A stretch of DNA of 64,000 nt from Tigriopus japonicus (taxonomy: Eukaryota > Arthropoda > Copepoda > Harpacticoida > Harpacticidae): assembly GCA_010645155.1 (NCBI GenBank), contig JAAGOF010000252.1:220662-284661 (forward strand), in the 5' to 3' direction. Position 1 is the stretch's first letter, and the number at the start of each line of letters is the position of its first letter. The position numbers were made by a program, and so were the translations under genes. The notes under the pieces were generated by a model. It worked only from the letters and a program-made list of their open reading frames with translations. It had not been told where the DNA came from and did no database searches. Positions 1 to 10,899 of the stretch are shown here, piece after piece.

Positions 1-63
1 CCCCTCAAAGATAAATGATCAGCTGTTTGTTGTAGGAACATGTTTTAGAAGCTGTTTGGAATC

Positions 64-3000
64 ATGGTGTGGAACATGACACTTCGGCGACAATTTGTGC
101 CACTTTCCAGGACTTTACAGCTTGGTTCTCTTGCTCCAAATCAGGTGTTACAAAGTTCATTCAACAGATGTCTGTCAACTTCCACGCTCAGATTAAATCA
201 AGATGAAGACACGAGACGCAGATTTTTACCCGCTTTGATGGAGTTTCCGTTCTTGGCCGCACCAGAATTCACACACACGATCAGAAATTGGTTCCTAACC
301 CATGTGATCATTCAGCCATATTTTGATCCTGAGTTTAACCTGAGTGAATTTAAAGAGGGCGCTAGAAGAGCTGTGATAGAAGTATCACGATGTTTATCTC
401 AAGGAAATCAATCCTAATCCTGTCATGGATTTTTTTAAACTTGTGCAAAGAGATTTTTGTGGATATTTCAACACTCCCACTAAGGATGGCAAACAAATTA
501 TGTTCATATTTTTCTTGACCTACCAATGTAGTAGAATTGGCCGATTTGGATAATGTTGGCCAGAAATAATATTTGACATTTAATGGACATTGTTTATATA
601 CTCTTCAAGATTTTATTTCCCTTAACCTTTATCGAACTACTCGAATTGACATCAGGTTGGAATTGTTTCTGCTAAGTACTGACCCAGATTGTTGAAATTT
701 TATAAAGTATTTACGGATTAATATGGAAGTTTTTTTTAGAAAAAATAGCTTGAACACATCAACAATACCTTAAGGTTTTTAGCCGGAAATTGACATGAAC
801 AGAAATCATGACAGGATTAACAATGAACCGCCTTGAAGGGGAACTTGAACCATTGGAGAACCTATTGACACCAGAGTGCCTGAAAATTGTGAAAGAGAAT
901 TTGTCCCTCTTTAGTATGAGCCAAAGACAACGACTCAGTTTGGAACCAGAAGATGTGACTTCATCATTCATCTATCAAATTGGGATTCTCATGAACGATG
1001 AGGAAGAAGAAAACCGTAAGCGACCATTCATTTGGTATTAGTTAAGACACCAAAAGTATCTTTCCTAACCAAGACAAGGTTAATAACGACAACGTCCCAA
1101 AATATGATTTTTTGAATAATTCACAACTTGTGCAGAAATAACAAAAAAGGATCAATTTCTTTTGGCGATTTTCGACAATACAGAAAGGTAAACGGTTCCG
1201 ATGTGCCGAAAAATTATGGGAAAAATTAAAGATAGTAAAAGAAAATAGAGATATTGTATTGGCGTTGAAGGTAGTAAACGAAGGCTAGAAAGAAATTGCG
1301 AATTTTAACATCTGCCCACACTCATTTTTAAGACAAACCATTAATGCTTTTATACAAAATTTAACTTGATTTGTTTTTTCAAATTTTCTAGTAAAGTTAC
1401 TTTTTGCTTTTCCATCTACAAAGCTCAAGCTTTCAAAATAGAAAGTTGGTCTAAGATTTGTTTTATTTTGTAGACCCTTAAATTTCATAACAATTCTATT
1501 AATTTAGGCACTTTAAAAAATGTTATGTTATATTAACGCGATTTAATTAACGCGATTACCCATTTTTTAACGACAACTTGGCCTTTGGAAACGTGGCTGA
1601 AGGCCATTATACCAAACAGGATGGGAACACTGGGGGAATTTGGAGATTTGAAAGGGGTTCAATTCAAAATGTTCAACCAAATCCCTGCTCCTCAAGACGT
1701 CAATGTAGTCCAAGATGTACCCTCTTGGTTTTGGCGAAGCCAAACAATTTTACGATTGCCGTCCAACCCAAAATACCGAGGAGAAGTGTGTCGTACCATC
1801 TTTGATTCAAATCACTACATAATGTGTGAAAATCAGGAATATCACCTAAACGCACTAAACTCCTGCCTTTGCCAATTGTGCTAAAAGCATTTGCACCCTT
1901 ACCACCTTCACCTTAATTTTTGTGACGAATCTGATGCTAATGCATTGCAACAAACAAATAATAATAATTTAAAAAATATTTTCAAAAAGCTGTTGGCCCT
2001 AGTAATCACATCATTTTTAGCCAAGTGTTGCCATACAAGCCTTAGTTTAACTATTCGATATTCCAGTTCAAGCAATATCTATGAAGTCAACCAATGCTTA
2101 TGTTTAAATGTGCTAATAATCTCAAACTCTTGTTGCTAAAAGGATATTGTAATTGAGATAAAAAATAATCAGCTTGAGAATTTGAAGAACCGAGTTGTTA
2201 AGGAAGTTAAAAACCGGTTTCCTGTGTTGTACAATTGGTCTTTCGACTAGAGCGCTCTATCTTAGACGTAATATTTGCAACTGTGGCAAAAAATGCAATT
2301 TACATTTTTTCCTCAAATCAGCAATGTTTTGACAACTGTTTTAATTATATGGCAGTTTTTATTTTTAGTACCCAAAGTGGTGAAAAGTCGTTACCTAAAA
2401 ATCAATCATCGTAGACAGATTTCTTGCCTGCCTTAACATGAAAATATTTGCATTCGAAAAGAACCTTCGAACTCTATAGATAAGACCCTAGATCTGTTTC
2501 TAAGACAGACAACAGATGCTTAGCCAATCAAACTTCTTTTAATCCAAAATTCCACTCTCGTTCCTTCATTGTAGACGGATGTCTCCCATAGTGTACTTTA
2601 TGACTTGAACGATTGAATCAAGTCATACGATTTGAGAATCCAAGACCAAAGGTCAAACGATAGGTTCTACTAACTAAAGCACATGTATCCAATCTTTTCT
2701 CGGACATGAAACCGTTTGACGCCAGTACAATGACTTAATATTTTACGTAATCTGGAGGAGCTGAACAATCAGAGTATACCCAAAATATGAAGCAAAACAT
2801 GGTAAGATGCGTTCTTGAACATTTCAGAGTCAAAACGCCAAGAACGCCACGTCGAAATCACGTTCGTTGCGCATGCAGTTCGTGGTTACGAGGAAGTTGT
2901 GGAAAGTTCGAGCAATCTCAGAGATATCAAGGAGAAATTGGACAAGCGTGGCGGACCCCTCGTTGTCAACTTCAGATTTATCCGAGAGTTTACCAAAGGC

Positions 3001-3066
3001 ATTGAAGATCAATGGACAATCAATGCCCTGAATTACTTCTTCCTCAAAGAGGCTACTGAGTCTTGA
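64..3066 (+). CDS. MAIP1: MAIP1-like mitochondrial matrix protein (m-AAA protease-interacting), 3 recognised exons
   Basis: Exon pieces are 64 to about 417, about 803-1015 and 2828-3066 (TGA). The order of conserved blocks matches human MAIP1 (C2orf47): YFDPEFNLSEFKEGARRA in exon 1, a leucine-rich helix plus ILMNDEEEEN in exon 2, and FRFIREFTKGIEDQWTI near the end, corresponding to the human FQREFTQGVKPDWTI block. MAIP1 binds the matrix m-AAA protease and helps maturation of the mitochondrial calcium uniporter subunit EMRE; this function is transferred from the family. The N-terminus is rich in Arg/Ser/Leu with almost no acidic residues over about 45 residues, as expected of a matrix-targeting presequence. 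The 1015/2828 junction is exact: donor GTAAG, acceptor TTTCAG, phase 1. The exon 1 to exon 2 junction is not resolved: no GT donor in exon 1 gives an open frame into 803 or 815, so a small missed exon, a non-canonical site or a sequence error is possible. Confidence 0.83.
1578..1884 (+). other. Unidentified open frame inside the MAIP1-like intron
   Basis: A 100-codon frame is open through about 1884 inside the 1016-2827 intron, with codon use more gene-like than the surrounding DNA (for example PSWFWRSQTILRLPSNP). I do not recognise it. It does not correspond to any part of MAIP1, and the flanking exons splice together in frame without it. It could be an unrecognised alternative exon, a retro-copied gene fragment or chance. 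Confidence 0.2.
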
Positions 3067-3093
3067 TGATGCTTTTGTCGTCATTGAAAGCGA

Positions 3094-3099
3094 AATAAA
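3094..3099 (+). promoter_or_regulatory. Polyadenylation signal AATAAA of the MAIP1-like gene
   Basis: AATAAA lies 28 bases after the stop codon of the MAIP1-like gene and is followed by T/G-containing sequence. A very short 3' UTR is implied, consistent with the convergent PISD gene ending only about 230 bases away. Confidence 0.6.
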
Positions 3100-3299
3100 A
3101 CAGACATTTGTGTACCGATAAATATAGGTTGTATTCTGTGGAAGTCCGAATAAGGCTGCCAATTGTAAGGTTTCAAATGATAATAAGAATAATAATCATA
3201 ACAATAGTAATAATGAGACTGAAGTATTATTGCACACAAAAATGAAATGGGGTGATATTTAAACGAGGGCAGGAACCGTAATAAGGTTCAAGGTTTTTT

Positions 3300-5190
3300 T
3301 TACAAGGTAGCCAAAGGCTGACCCATCTGAACCTTGAAGAAGCTTAAATCGTCAGACTTTTGAATGTCCTTGTACCAAGCAAAGCTCTTCGGCGCCTCAA
3401 ATAACAAAACCAAGGTTGATCCAAACTTAAAGTGTCCAAATTCGTCACCCCTTTTCATTTGAACCGGTTCAGAGAAGACCCTTTCATTGAAATGGAAGGT
3501 CCTGCGAGAGCACGCAGTTGCCATCGTACATTCGCGTTTCAGGGTGACTGCTTGATTGGTCCTCAATTCTGGGTCAAAATCAGCATGAATTGAACCCACA
3601 TTCGTGGCTCCAACAGCAGTCATGGAGAAGAAACCGTGTTCCCATTGTCCCGTCCAGGCAACGCGCTCATTGACATGAAAAAGGCCAGGAAAGGCCGACA
3701 CCATGTTAGGCTTGACGCTGAGGAGTTCACCGGGGAAATGTCTGGCAAAGGAACAAAAAGAAAAAAATGTTAACTGGAGCGAATGATTCAATTCAATGAA
3801 TGCTCTGTCTGTAATGCCCGTTGCCATGTACTATGGAGTACTATGACACTACTTAGTAGATGGGATTTTCAGTTAGGTAACGTACATCAGCCATTCGTTT
3901 GTTGAACGCAACCTTCAAAAATAACTCACCTTCGTTTGGATATACTCCAATCGGCCGGGGAGTGGAAGCGATGGTAATCTCCTGGTGAGAGATAAATGAC
4001 CCATTGAAAAAGAGCTGTACTGCCATCTTTGTGTTCCAGGAGTCTAGAGAGGCACTCCTGAGTGGAAGCAGCATGAAGAGACCCGTGATTGCCCTCAGCA
4101 CTTTCTAGCCCGAGGAAATAACTCAAGGAGTAATGTACGCCTTTGACTTGCTCCAAGTATCCCGATTTGAACTGACCACTAAAGGTGACGGTGCCATCGG
4201 CTGGAGAGACCACTGCACTATCCAAAGCAATGGGCCGGACACCAGGTTTGAGCTTTCGGCAGAAGAAATCCCCTAGACTGATGTATTGACGGATAGAATC
4301 CCTTTCGGCTTCCTCAAGCCGACATCCGAACATTCGAATGTAACACCAAATCACCACCCAAGTCACCCATAGTGGAAAGAGCGTGGTGGCGTTAATAAGA
4401 TGACCAACGTTGCGAGAGAGTACTCTCCAGGGCATCCGGCGAAGACTTCTGACGTGCCAGCTGACTGCTGGCTTCACCTGATGCTCAATTTGTTCTAAGA
4501 GGCTGGAATCACATTTTTCGCAATGGAGCTCCTGTCCTTGGAGCCAAGCTTTTCGACTGAAGAATTTGTGGTATCGCCGGTGGTACTGATTCCAACAAAG
4601 GAATGCCAAAACGAGGAGAGATAAACTGATTCTCATGTTAGCCTCTGATAATGGTTGAATCACAAGGAGCATCGGAAGACAGAGCGGGCCAAGCCATTTT
4701 GAGAAGGATTTTTCCCTCTGAAAGAAGATATCGGAACACTCTTTATTCTAAGAAACCCCGATTTGAAGTATCATATCCAAATTCTTACCATTCGCCGGGC
4801 TCGATTTGCTCCCCAAGCATAGTAGTATGAGTTTGACATTTTCATCTGTTTCCAAATCTTCATCGACTCATCTGTGTAATATTTTGACGATGGGATCGGC
4901 AACCGGAGGTAGGAGCTGTAGGACCTCTTCAAAGGCACTGAAGAGCCATCCTTAGAGGTTGAGCAACGCCTTTGGTTGACCCCATCACCCACGCCTCCAT
5001 TCATCTCACTTTTTCTTCGTTGTTGACACATGATGGAAGAAGGATTGCCGTTGGAGTTGTCCTGTAGATTGGGTTCGTCTCCCACTCTACAGCAGTCACA
5101 GTATTCGAGTGAAGATGTAAGGGATGATGACAAAGCTTCGATGAACTGCACAGCAACGACCCCCTCGCTCAACTGATGGACCGGGCTCAT
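3300..5190 (-). CDS. PISD: Phosphatidylserine decarboxylase proenzyme (mitochondrial PISD type), 3 exons
   Basis: Coding exons are 5190-4789, 4717-3930 and 3741-3300, giving 543 residues. Both introns have GT/AG ends and matching phase; the second join makes SKRRHFPGELL, as in animal PISD. The enzyme decarboxylates phosphatidylserine to phosphatidylethanolamine at the inner mitochondrial membrane and cleaves itself to form a pyruvoyl group. Catalytic Asp is in SPADGTV, His in YHRFHSPADW, and the self-cleavage motif is FGST near the C-terminus, where the family usually has LGST. Two hydrophobic stretches precede the catalytic region (ISLSLLVLAFLCW and LFPLWVTWVVIWCYI). The first 135 or so residues are a Ser/Asn-rich extension not seen in vertebrate PISD and not an obvious presequence. 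The frame stays open upstream to about 5298 but without an ATG, so 5190 is the first available start unless an upstream exon exists. Confidence 0.93.
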
Positions 5191-5299
5191 GTTCGGTCGT
5201 CTCTTTATACTTATTCTCTGGGATCTGTGGAAACGACTCCCGCTCTTCAGACCTGTACTAATGAAGTCTCTTAGTACAACAGTATTCCTGATCCCCACT

Positions 5300-7740
5300 C
5301 CTTGTGCGAATGATTTTCATAACTTTGTCTCGGTGGAAAAAAGAGTTAGCACGAACAAATCAGGGGACGTCTGATTAGTACAAACGGTGGTCAGTTGAGT
5401 TACTGTACAACCCCACACCCAAACCCTTGGAATCCGCACAATGGAATGGCACTGGAAGACTTTCTTCTAGCACCAAAAAAGTTCGAGAGCGAGAGAGGAT
5501 CCCAGAGACTATTGAGGAGCCTCCAATGGGTGGATGAATGGATGGATGGGCAAAATGAGCCTCCTCCAGAACGTTCACTACAACCCGACCACCCGAATCC
5601 TCGTCCCCTACTGGATGCCTGGAACGTTATATGCTGGTTGGTGCCTGGAAATCGATTTTTTCTGTTCTACGTCTTCCATTACTGACAGATTTGGGCCAGC
5701 GAAACTTGAAGGAAAGGGCACGCGTAGCCTCGAGATTCGTCTGGGATTTCCTGGGACAAAGCAGACCCGCCGTTGTGGGATCGTTGAGCTTTCTCCAAGA
5801 GAGACTTTAGATGAGAGATGTAAACTTGGGCAGAGAGGCCCACTTTGCAGTTGCCTATTGTCTCGATAGCAGTACAAAATGAAGCATCAACTACGACGGC
5901 AAAAATATTTCAAGCTTCCGTTCCGCACAGCCTTGAATAGTTCTTTCAATTTCCAGATTTCCAGATAACTCCGGTTTACAACGGACAACAGAAACAGAAA
6001 CCCTCAAGAATCCATTACCTGTCCATTCACAAATTTAAATATCGTTCCAAAACGTTGTAATGAGAGCGGATGTAAGATCGTTGATAAAAACTGATAAGCC
6101 ACAACATGAACCACAACTTCGTTTCCTTTGTGAAACACCCTATGATCTTCATCTCAAATGCAGCATCTGTGTGTTTTGCGTTCCCAGGGATCTGAATATT
6201 TCCATTGCTCACATTTGATTCTTCTAAAACAGGGAGATGCATTAAAATGGGAGCAGTACGAATAGTGCATTGGTAAAAAACGAACAGGAGAAGGAAAACG
6301 TTTCGTTACGTTCCATTGAGTAGGCCTCTACAAGGCACATGCGGGCCTGCTGAATCCGAAAGATGTCTGTTCACTCCCAAGGTCCTGTCACGAGCATGTG
6401 CCTCTCTCTGTAAATACGATTGAATTTGAAATAGGGCTTCGTGTAAAGGACATTGGGAAATGTTTCCTTTGGACATGTGAGGTCGAGAGTACACGCTTTT
6501 CATTTCAAACTGACCTTATTTTATGATCCTTGAGTGACAAAAACTTGGATAATTTAGATGTGTTGGAAGTCTTTTATTTGTAGATTATGAGTGGACCAGG
6601 GTTTAATGTACTCAAAGAGGGAACACTGAACCCACATCTTCTTAATATTATTAGGATTTTCTTGGGATCGTTTGCCCAAGGAATTGATTGGTAGATGAAG
6701 TGTGTAATTGCTTACATTTTTAGACAAAGTAATTGTGATAAATTACATTTTTGACACATACTTCAAAATTGAATACTTCGAAAATATGATTTGCCTTTTA
6801 TTCAAAACAAAACTACTTCTTACATTTTGTAAAACATGACGCTGAAATTGGACGAGATGAAAGTTTCATTCTGTTGCATCAGGAGTTGTTGGTAAATGAC
6901 TAAATATAATGATTTTGACTAGAACACAACATATTTGATTTAGTCACGACTCATGATTGGCTAAGACAGGTAAGTGGTGCAAAGAACCTGAAAAATATTT
7001 GGCCTAGAAATCTTGGGAGGGCTCGAAACCTTGTTCGGATTATTTTAATTTTTTTGCTCGAGAGTAGTTTCATTTTTGGTAACCCCATCACCTTTACCAT
7101 TTGAGGATTCACCAATCCTAAATCTTCCCCTTGGTGAGGTCATCCATTACCTGTTGACAGCCCTGAAGAAGCTCATGGAAGCTTCTTTAGACGTCCTTTA
7201 ATATGTTGAGAGAAAAGTGATACAAATGTTTTACATAGGAAAAGCCGTCATTGTTTTTGATGTAGGGCTTTAGAAAGTGACCAAGAGACAGTGTTAGGTG
7301 CAATTTGTGTCATGGGTTCAAAAGAATATTTCAAGCCACAAGTGACAACTATTATTACTTCATGAGACGCCTTTTCCCACGCTTACAGTGATAATCGCCA
7401 TGTTACTTATGAAAGCTAAATGAGCCCAAAGCGAGTGAAATTCTGTCCGAATAAAGTTGCAAGCAAGTATTGGACACATTGGAAAGTGACTTTAAGTAAC
7501 TGAAGTCATTGAGACTAAGCTATAAACAACTGTAAAGCAAATTGAGCTATTAATAGCACTGCTCTTTAAGTAAATGGATATTGTTCAATCATATTAACTC
7601 TTTTGCAAACGACTTTCTCTAGTTAATGATGATCTTAAATGCTTTTGCCTTTCAGGCCACTTGTTTAAGGTTCGTTGAACTGATACGGACTTCCTTTTGA
7701 TCAAGAGCTACGCCAAATTCCTGCACTCGGACATTGCTTC
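5300..7740. other. No gene recognised: 5' flank of PISD
   Basis: Open frames of 60-110 codons on both strands between about 5375 and 6500 overlap one another and resemble no family I know. The 5375-5880 part is less AT-rich and may contain PISD promoter or 5' UTR sequence. From 6500 on the sequence is ordinary AT-rich spacer. Confidence 0.4.
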
Positions 7741-7744
7741 GAAG

Positions 7745-8805
7745 AATGGCTTTTTAGATTTGGATAGAAATACCCAAAGACATTCTGGCACTTTTTGAAC
7801 CCAATATTTAATGGAGAAACACTTTTGATTTTATTGTATTACATAAGTTTACTCCAGGAAAAAGTTATATACCTAAAAAACAATTAATTACAACGTTTTT
7901 TATATACTATTTAGATTCACCAACTGCTGAGTTTTTTGGGTTTGAATGGTCCATTTTTGACCGCAAAAAAACAAAAAACAGCCAGTTACATCAACAAACA
8001 AATTCCCAAAGCTTTCATATGGTTTTTCAATCTCGCAAAAGGAAATGAAAAATTTGGGTCTTGAAGGTTTTTTCAAAATAGCTTAAAGTAATATATAATA
8101 GCATTTAAAATGCACTTAAAACAAGACTTTTGGCAAACATTTTTCACAACTATTTAGAGTACACTTTGTTGCGTGTTCAGCCAAAATTACAAAGAAATAT
8201 GGCTGACGGATTCGACTTCAAGTTTACGATTTCTTGTAGGACTAAAATAAACTAATAAATAAAAAAACTAGACAAAAAAATGGACTAGCATCGAAACTTG
8301 AAACGTCGACCAAATTTTTCAAAATTTGTAAGAAATGCCAAACTTTGAGTGTCTTTGACCTTGCAAAAACTTTTTTATAGCAAAATGTTTTTAAGTGCTT
8401 TTATATGAGATTTTATATTATTTCGAGCTATTTTGACATTAACCTCCAAACTCATTTTTTTATTTTCTTTCGTGACATTGAAAAACCATATGAAATTGGG
8501 AATTTGTTGTTTGATACAACTGCAGCGTTTTTCGGCTTTTTGCGGTCAAAAATGGACCATTCAAACCCAAATAACTCAGCTGTTGATTTCAATTTGTATT
8601 CAATAAGTAACTAAATGGTCTCTAAATATGGATAAAATCGCTTTTCAAAATATGTTATAATCAATAGGTTTTTAGGTGCGTAACTTTTTCCCTGGACCTA
8701 AATTTACATAATACATAATAGATAAAGTTGTTCCCCATTGAATTTTGGGTCCAAAATGTGCCAAGATGTCTTTGAGTATTTCGATTCAAACCTATAATGT
8801 ACAGC
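7745..8805. repeat. About 1.06 kb imperfect inverted repeat (fold-back element)
   Basis: Two arms of roughly 500 bases run in opposite orientation around a centre near 8265. Matching landmarks: CCAAAGACATTCTGGCAC at about 7772 against its complement at about 8755-8780; GAATGGTCCATTTTTGACCG at about 7948 against CGGTCAAAAATGGACCATTC at about 8543; TTCAAAATAGCT at about 8072 against its complement at about 8428. Similarity by eye is clear but imperfect, with small indels, so this is an aged duplication or a decayed fold-back transposon. No transposase frame and no clear target duplication were found. Confidence 0.85.
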
Positions 8806-8809
8806 ATTT

Positions 8810-10520
8810 GCTCATAGGAATCAAAGCTCTTTGAACAAAATCAAAATGTTTCCTGTAGAAGTTAAATATCCCATGCAAATCAGTTATGTGATGTACAGGG
8901 CCACCAAATTTTGGTAAAAAAATATTGCCAAAAGATTTAATTTTTAGAAATAATGTAATGAAATCGGATTTTTTGGTAATATTTCTACGACTTTTCTCAT
9001 TATTTGCAGAAGATACTGACCTCTTTCTGTTCTCATATCACCTGTAAGTCTTTCTTCATGGCTTGGAATGGCAGAGAAATAAATTTCATATTGTTGCAAT
9101 TGCATCAATTCCTCTCTGCGTCTTTTTATAGTTTGATTTTGGAATCTTTTTCTACGTCTTTTTAAAGGGAAAACACAATCTCTCTATTAAAATTTTCCCA
9201 ATTTTGTAATTACACTGTATATAATCATTTGAAAACATCTACTGGCCCCGAAGATAAACTAAATGTTTTTTTGTTGCAACTACAATATTTAATGTCGGGT
9301 TGTTTCCTAAGTTTGAATTTGATTGATAAACTGATCTCTTTCCAGGAATTTTTTAACAGAAAAGCACTTTTCCCAAATTTTGTAAAATTTCCATCATTTT
9401 TGTAATTTTGGACAAAAACTCAAGATTTTAGTAATTACATTGTAAGGAACTATCTGGTGGCCCTGGTGATGTGGCAGCATCAAAAAAAGACCATGAGAAG
9501 TAGAGACCGGATTTGAAATTGATGTTTATTGAGTCAAAGCTTTTCTTTTAAATTGAAAAATATTGACCTAAAAATTGAAAATCAAATGGAGAAGAGCAAA
9601 AATTGGAAAAAGGACATTGAATTTTCACTAACTTGGGACAATTTCCAATGCATTTTTCAAAAAAAAATGTAATTAAACTTCTGTTTTGCTAGATTTCCAC
9701 ACTTTTGGATGCTCTCAAGATCATTCTAGTTCAAAGGATTGTATCCAAATAACCAAGAAATGCGGAAATGGACACTATGTAAATATTTTTGAGAAATGGC
9801 AAGGAACAGTAACGCTTCCAGCAACTAAAAATGCAACAAGATTTGATTTTGTTGACTATTTTTATATTTGACCGAGTTATGCAATGTGCACCAACAATAG
9901 CCATGTTTCCAATGGTTTTTATATTTTTATTGTTGGAGCGAAAACAACTGAGCATAAGAGGAAAATAGGTAGGCCATTGAATACACTAAAAATCAATGAT
10001 TCAGTTGTGGTGAACCTACTTAAATTCGTGTTTCTTTCCGCATGGGGCGAAATCTCATCAATTATACATAAGCCCTCTTTCTAAAATAGTTCAAAAAGTG
10101 GAGAAGATTAGTTCTAATTTGCCAATCTACCGCCTTAGTTGGTATCAAAACCTACCCCACTACAGTTTTGTAAAGACCTGGATCGAATTTAGATTGAAGA
10201 AAGATCTTCTTTGAGCCAAAAAAGACTTGATTAAGCATTGATCAAAGGTTTAACCAATGTCATAACGTTCAAATACTCCGTTACATGCAATATCCAAAAC
10301 TTTATCATTTTTTCTGCACAAATGTTCACCTAGCATAGAAATATGAGTATGAACAACATCTTTACTTTCCAAAATATTGGATTTTGATGAGTTTCTCGCT
10401 CTTGACGTCCAGTTTTTGAAACGTGCAGGGAAAAGAACAAGTTTGTGTGACAACAAAATTTGTAAAATAACATCTGCTCACAAGAGATGAGTATTTATTT
10501 CGATTTTTGGCTTGAACCCA
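8810..10520. other. No gene recognised
   Basis: AT-rich sequence with scattered short open frames on both strands, none with a recognisable domain. No strong repeat unit was seen by eye. Confidence 0.4.
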
Positions 10521-10529
10521 AAAAACGTG

Positions 10530-10893
10530 CAATTTAACGATTAAAAGGCTCAGTCTACCTAGGCACTTCTTGACAGAGGCCCAGATGGAGCACAGAGTGA
10601 TTAGGGTGACCAAGCTAATTTCTTCTCTTTAGTCAAATGACGGCCATCTGAGGTTCTTCTTAGACGAGAAGGTGTTCAACGTGGATTGCACCCACATCAG
10701 GCACAATAACAAATGGATCTGTCAGGACCCTGACGACGTACCCATGGTCTTCAAGAGCAAGAACACGGCCTCTGTCATAGTCCTGGGCGTCGTCTCCTCA
10801 GAAGACCATTTTATGGTACCCCACTTCTGGCCACCCTTCATGAAGTCTTCTAACAGCCCCAATTGTAACGCCTGCGACTATTACCTGTAAGGC
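10530..10893 (+). pseudogene. Tc1/mariner-type transposase fragment with internal stop
   Basis: The frame running through 10554-10890 reads a mariner-family segment: LTEAQM helix, then FFLDEKVFNVD containing the catalytic-core Asp, then KWICQDPDDVPMVF and ASVIVLGVVSSEDHFMVPHF, a pattern of the mariner/maT group. An in-frame TAG lies just before the FFLDEK block, at about 10630, and the frame ends at 10890, before the remaining catalytic residues. Later frames drift (possible remnant to about 11100). No terminal inverted repeats were found. It is a dead relic. Confidence 0.75.
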
Positions 10894-10899
10894 AGGGTG

